Assembly: GCA_023390215.1 (NCBI GenBank)
Contig: JAEWDG010000077.1
Span: forward strand, 1 to 8,987
Length of the DNA stretch: 8,987 bases
Direction of reading: 5' to 3'
From: Bacteroidota bacterium
GTDB taxonomy: Bacteria > Bacteroidota > Bacteroidia > Chitinophagales > Chitinophagaceae
Under the pieces are notes generated by a model, which did not search any database, had not been told where the DNA came from, and was given only the letters and a program-made list of their open reading frames with translations. This document shows positions 6,213 to 8,987 of this stretch, piece by piece. A program made the position numbers and the translations under genes. Position 1 is the stretch's first letter. Each line of letters opens with the position of its first letter.

Positions 6213-6821
6213 ATGCAAAATTTTCTGCGAATCAAATATTATATATATACACTTACACTTCTGTGTTGGGGAACGATAAGTTCCTGCAACGGTTATGATA
6301 AGGATAAGCCAAGGATAAGGATCCAGACCAACCGTGGTGATATCGATGTGGAATTATATCCCAAACAGGCACCAGAAACGGTTGCAGCTTTTTTAAAAAA
6401 TGTAGAAGCCCGTGTATACAAAGGAAGCAGTTTTTACCGCGTACTTAAAGCTGATCAGCTCGCCAGCGATTACAATACCGGAATAATCCAGGGAGGACCG
6501 TGGAATAATCCCCTTAAACAAAATATCAAGCCTGCAGGAATTCCACATGAACCCACTTCGCTTACAGGACTTTCGCACACCAATGGTGCAATATCAATGG
6601 CTCGTCAGGAACCGGGATCTGCAAGTACGGAGTTTTTTATTTGCATTGGCGACCAGTCTGCATTTGATGCCGGAAGAACTGGAACTGAGGACAGGCAAGG
6701 ATTTGCCGCGTTTGGGATGGTCGTTTCGGGTATGAAGGTTGTACGGTCTATTCAAAATCAACCTTCCAGTGGCGATCGCTTCGTTAAATCAACAGGGATT
6801 ATTAATATAAGAAAATTATAA
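6213..6821 (+). CDS. Cyclophilin-type peptidyl-prolyl isomerase lipoprotein
   Basis: Encodes 202 residues from the ATG at 6213; an upstream in-frame TTG (6180) would bury the signal sequence and is unlikely. A hydrophobic stretch (about 9-20) leads to TISSC with Cys25, a lipobox-like site, so the enzyme is probably lipid-anchored outside the cytoplasm. The cyclophilin domain fills residues 34-202: IRIQTNRGDIDVELYPKQAP (35-54), SSFYRVL (72-78) with the usual catalytic Arg at 76, GIIQGG (90-95), GAISMAR (125-131), STEFFI (138-143) and FAAFGMVVSGM (164-174). It catalyses cis-trans isomerisation of Xaa-Pro bonds and probably assists folding of exported proteins. The FMxQGG motif of well-studied cyclophilins is IIQGG here, so it is somewhat divergent. 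The downstream lipoprotein gene begins 69 bases later. Confidence 0.92.
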   Translation: MQNFLRIKYYIYTLTLLCWGTISSCNGYDKDKPRIRIQTNRGDIDVELYPKQAPETVAAFLKNVEARVYKGSSFYRVLKADQLASDYNTGIIQGGPWNNPLKQNIKPAGIPHEPTSLTGLSHTNGAISMARQEPGSASTEFFICIGDQSAFDAGRTGTEDRQGFAAFGMVVSGMKVVRSIQNQPSSGDRFVKSTGIINIRKL

Positions 6822-6856
6822 AGTTCATTAACATTCTTATGTCTGTGTCAATTGGC

Positions 6857-6884
6857 TTAACTCTTGAAATAATACCAGAGTTAA
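6857..6884. repeat. Perfect 8-bp inverted repeat just before the DUF218 gene
   Basis: TTAACTCT (6857-6864) and AGAGTTAA (6877-6884) are exact reverse complements with a 12-base spacer. The right arm ends six bases before the ATG at 6891, so in RNA the stem would sit over the ribosome-binding area. No T-tract follows, so it is not an intrinsic terminator. It may be a regulator site or a translational control hairpin. Confidence 0.4.
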
Positions 6885-6890
6885 AATCCA

Positions 6891-7568
6891 ATGTATATGT
6901 TCAGACAATTGCGTGTTTCCCTAATCGTTATTTCTTTTTCATTGGTAACTGGAATGATTTTTCAATCCTGCGGATATTCCAAAGCAACCACTAGAGAAAT
7001 TTATGAAAATATTAAAGACAGCGTTTACGATGTTATTATTGTACCGGGTATGCCGTTGCAAAATGGCCAGTTCGGTCGTTTATTAAAAGCCCGCCTCGAC
7101 TGGTCGAAATATTTGTTCGACAAAGGAATAGCAAAAAATGTAATGTACTCCGGCTCCGCCGTTTATACTCCTTTTTATGAGGCGAAAGTTATGGCGATCT
7201 ACGCCAAAGAGATCGGGATCCCGGAAAAACATATTTACGGAGAAACAAAAGCAGAACACAGTACGGAGAACTTGTATTATAGTTATATGCTCGCGAAAAA
7301 GCTCGGCTTTAAGAAGATCGCGCTCGCGACAGATCCTTACCAGGCCAAACAATTAGCAGTGTTCGCTAAGAGAAAAATGAAAAGAGACATTGATATCATT
7401 CCGGTGGATTTTGAAAAACTCGAACATATGAATGTATATCCTGTCCGGAATTTAGAGATCAGTCAGGCGAAAGCAGAAGACTTCACAAGCATCACTGAAA
7501 GACAAAACTTTTTTCAACGAATGAAAGGTACCCTGGGCATGAGTATCGATAAAGATGCCTATCAATAA
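6891..7568 (+). CDS. DUF218/YdcF-like lipoprotein (SanA/ElyC superfamily)
   Basis: Encodes 225 residues. A signal sequence (hydrophobic 9-24) ends in FQSC with Cys27, a lipoprotein-type site. The start could be Met1 (6891) or Met3 (6897); both keep the signal. The domain follows the DUF218 plan: YDVIIVPGMPLQNG (46-59) as the first strand and loop, RLDWSKYLFDKGIAKNVMYSG (69-88), an Glu97 helix, a GIPEKHIYGE strand (109-118), the AEHSTENLYYS signature (121-131) and IALATDPYQAKQ (143-154). Members are thought to act in envelope or polysaccharide-related processes and some bind nucleotide-like ligands, but the reaction is unknown. Typical members have ...T.EN followed by VTS.YH; here TDPYQ replaces the latter, so the ligand site may differ. 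It lies 69 bases after the cyclophilin gene on the same strand. Confidence 0.85.
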   Translation: MYMFRQLRVSLIVISFSLVTGMIFQSCGYSKATTREIYENIKDSVYDVIIVPGMPLQNGQFGRLLKARLDWSKYLFDKGIAKNVMYSGSAVYTPFYEAKVMAIYAKEIGIPEKHIYGETKAEHSTENLYYSYMLAKKLGFKKIALATDPYQAKQLAVFAKRKMKRDIDIIPVDFEKLEHMNVYPVRNLEISQAKAEDFTSITERQNFFQRMKGTLGMSIDKDAYQ

Positions 7569-7603
7569 GCCATATAGCCGCTTATCACGACATACTGCAT
7601 GCT

Positions 7604-7611
7604 TAAATTTG
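7604..7611 (+). promoter_or_regulatory. Candidate -7 element for the tripartite secreted protein
   Basis: TAAATTTG matches the Bacteroidota -7 consensus TAnnTTTG at every fixed position. It would give a leader of about 50 bases before the ATG at 7668. No clear TTG lies at the expected -33 position, so confidence is moderate. The element sits between two short arms, ATGC (7599-7602) and GCAT (7611-7614). Confidence 0.45.
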
Positions 7612-7667
7612 CATAGATACCGGCTTCGCACGTTTGGTTTAACTTAGAGATAAGTAAAGCCATCAGC

Positions 7668-8867
7668 ATGAGAAGTTTTTTCCTTTTCTTATTAATTCTG
7701 TGTATTAACGGTTCCGCCGGGGCTCAATGTATTTTCAAAGACACGTTATTTAAAATAGATTTCGGTACTACAGATGTTCCGCAAGAATTCAATCTTAAGG
7801 CAATGAATGCTTACACCCGTGATTTTTCTGATTGTCCGGGTGACGGCTATTATTCATATTCAACAAGAACGTCAGAATGTTTTAACGGTGACTGGATCAC
7901 CCTAAATGAAGACCACACACCGGGTGACCGTTTTGGAAAAATGTTCTTCGTTAACGCCAATCCCAATCCAGCAGGATTTTTTAAAACAATTCTATCGGGT
8001 TTTAAGGCAAATACCCGTTACGAGTTCAGCGTCTGGATGCTGAATCTTTGTAAAATAAATGGTGGTTGTTCGCCCCTTCCACCAAATATTCTTATTTCCC
8101 TGACCGCTGCAGATGGAAAAAGAATTGCGTCGTTTCAAACTGGAACCATTAGTTCACAGGCTGTTCCTGCATGGAAAAGATATTTTGCAAATTTTATGAC
8201 GCCTGCAAATAGTGGCGTGGTAACCCTGGAGATGCGCGACCTTACTAACGGCGGATGTGGCAACGACTTCGCGATGGACGACATTATTATCAGGGAATGT
8301 TACCCCCCAACGCCGCCAACTCCGGTGATATTAACCCCAACCGTTCGACAAACTCCTGTGCCGGTTAAACCGGTTGAACAAAAAACAGTAAAAACGGAGC
8401 CTGAAAAAACACTTCAAAAAAGGCAGGCTACAGAAGTAAAATCTGTTGTGAATGAGCGCCCAAAAACGGGCCCGGATATTACGCGGAAGCAAAAACCCGA
8501 TTTCGAAACCACCGATGTATTAAAAACCCGTGAGAACCCGGTGATCAGATCTATGACACTGCCTGCTTCTACAATTCATCTTCAGGTTTATGATAATGGG
8601 CAGATAGATGGAGACACTGTTTCAATTTATCACAATGCGGAACTTATCATCAATCATAAAGGCATTTCAGATAAACCGCTTGAATTTGAAATTGTTCTCG
8701 ATAAAAAACAAAGCCATCATGAGATTACAATGGTAGCGGATAACCTCGGGTCTATCCCACCTAATACTTCACTGATGGTAATTACAGCCGGGAAAAAAAG
8801 ATTCGAGGTTTTTATTTCGAGCTCTGAAAAAAAGAATGCGAAAATTGTTTTTGATCTGCAGGAATGA
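7668..8867 (+). CDS. Secreted three-part protein: Cys-rich jelly-roll-like domain, linker, C-terminal domain
   Basis: Encodes 399 residues. The signal peptide is 1-19 or 1-20 (SAGAQ before Cys21). Residues about 21-211 look like a carbohydrate-binding-type jelly roll: GDWITLNEDHTPGDRFGKMFFVN (74-96), TRYEFSVWMLNLC (116-128), PNILISL (139-145), a central W (169) and GGCGNDFAMDDIIIREC (195-211); seven Cys in this part suggest disulfides and extracellular location. Residues about 212-295 are a Pro/Thr/Lys-rich linker. Residues about 300-399 form a compact beta-rich domain (IHLQVYDNGQIDGDTVSIYHN, EITMVADNLGSIPPNTSLMVI, FISSSEKKNAKIVF) of a type often seen at the C-terminus of exported Bacteroidota proteins. 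No type IX sorting signal is obvious. Ligand and role are unknown; surface binding is the natural guess. The upstream interval holds a -7 candidate. Confidence 0.88.
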   Translation: MRSFFLFLLILCINGSAGAQCIFKDTLFKIDFGTTDVPQEFNLKAMNAYTRDFSDCPGDGYYSYSTRTSECFNGDWITLNEDHTPGDRFGKMFFVNANPNPAGFFKTILSGFKANTRYEFSVWMLNLCKINGGCSPLPPNILISLTAADGKRIASFQTGTISSQAVPAWKRYFANFMTPANSGVVTLEMRDLTNGGCGNDFAMDDIIIRECYPPTPPTPVILTPTVRQTPVPVKPVEQKTVKTEPEKTLQKRQATEVKSVVNERPKTGPDITRKQKPDFETTDVLKTRENPVIRSMTLPASTIHLQVYDNGQIDGDTVSIYHNAELIINHKGISDKPLEFEIVLDKKQSHHEITMVADNLGSIPPNTSLMVITAGKKRFEVFISSSEKKNAKIVFDLQE

Positions 8868-8987
8868 ACTTACTGTTCAGGAATAATATGGAAATGAAAG
8901 CAATCTGTCCAAAAGGACCAATGTCCATGATAATCCAATCCGCCAGGTGAAAAGCCAACAGGCCTAAGCCGATCCAAACATCAAAAC
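8812..8987 (-). CDS. Probable C-terminal end of a membrane protein (partial)
   Basis: A minus-strand frame runs from the right edge to TAA at 8814-8812, giving 58 residues with no start in view. The part outside the neighbouring gene reads as membrane protein: VWIGLGLLAFHLADWIIMD, then IGPFGQIAFISILFLNSKF, two hydrophobic segments joined by a short turn. The pattern recalls HTTM/gamma-carboxylase-like membrane domains (HL...IG.F...), but that is weak. The last 19 codons overlap the 3' end of the secreted-protein gene by 56 bases in the opposite strand. No credible plus-strand frame covers 8868-8987. The overlap is long, so the true end could be disturbed or the frame may be a remnant. Confidence 0.45.
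   Translation of the reverse strand, partial: FDVWIGLGLLAFHLADWIIMDIGPFGQIAFISILFLNSKFIPADQKQFSHSFFQSSK

Noticed and set aside
6296..6322. Short repeated string AAGGATA in the cyclophilin gene
   Set aside because: It encodes the ordinary linker after the lipobox (YDKDKPRIRI) and has too few copies to be a functional repeat.
8859..8884. Direct repeat CAGGAAT and a 5-bp hairpin (8865-8879) at the end of the secreted-protein gene
   Set aside because: The hairpin is short, has low GC and no T-tract, so it is not a credible terminator; the repeat is short enough to be chance.
1..8987. Mobile element, CRISPR array, tRNA or rRNA
   Set aside because: No transposase, integrase, repeat-spacer pattern, terminal repeats or structural RNA features were seen on either strand.

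Overview
The window looks like ordinary chromosome from a member of the Bacteroidota, probably a Chitinophagaceae-like or related Sphingobacteriia-type bacterium. Several things point there: families that are common in that phylum (DUF2911, a DUF6929-like lipoprotein, a TPR-containing NarL-type sensor kinase, a secreted jelly-roll protein with a characteristic C-terminal domain), start codons mostly without strong Shine-Dalgarno sequences, and promoter candidates of the TTG...TAnnTTTG type. Family names come from recognising motifs, not from a database search.

Layout: (1) 1-152 is the 3' end of an unrecognised gene, closed by a clear intrinsic terminator whose U-tract ends just before the next start codon. 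(2) 185-1126 encodes a beta-propeller-like lipoprotein. (3) 1255-1461 encodes a 68-residue single-span membrane protein, preceded by a perfect 9-bp inverted repeat that overlaps its candidate promoter. (4) On the minus strand, 2638-2105 (DUF2911) and 2104-1466 (alpha/beta hydrolase) form a zero-gap pair in the same reading frame, separated only by a TAG codon followed by a TTG start. (5) A 179-bp divergent region holds two perfect hairpins, one of them a convincing minus-strand terminator. (6) 2818-4776 and 4800-5462 encode a sensor kinase and its LuxR-type response regulator. (7) 6121-5459 (minus) encodes an Asn/Ser/Thr-rich secreted protein. (8) 6213-6821 encodes a cyclophilin lipoprotein, and 6891-7568 a DUF218/YdcF-like lipoprotein. 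(9) 7668-8867 encodes a three-part secreted protein. (10) From 8987 back to about 8812 on the minus strand lies the probable C-terminal end of a membrane protein.

Most products carry an export signal (three lipoproteins, three Sec signal peptides on soluble proteins, a sensor kinase with a signal peptide and one membrane span, one small membrane protein), so the theme is cell envelope and periplasm. Only the sensor kinase/regulator pair is clearly a working unit; its target genes cannot be read from the window. No mobile element, CRISPR array, rRNA or tRNA was seen, and there is no gene-free stretch longer than about 180 bases. I found no convincing undescribed multi-gene system. The most unusual local structures are the in-frame TAG/TTG junction at 2102-2107, the hairpin pair in the divergent region, the inverted repeat at 1166-1203 and the tight or overlapping convergent gene ends.
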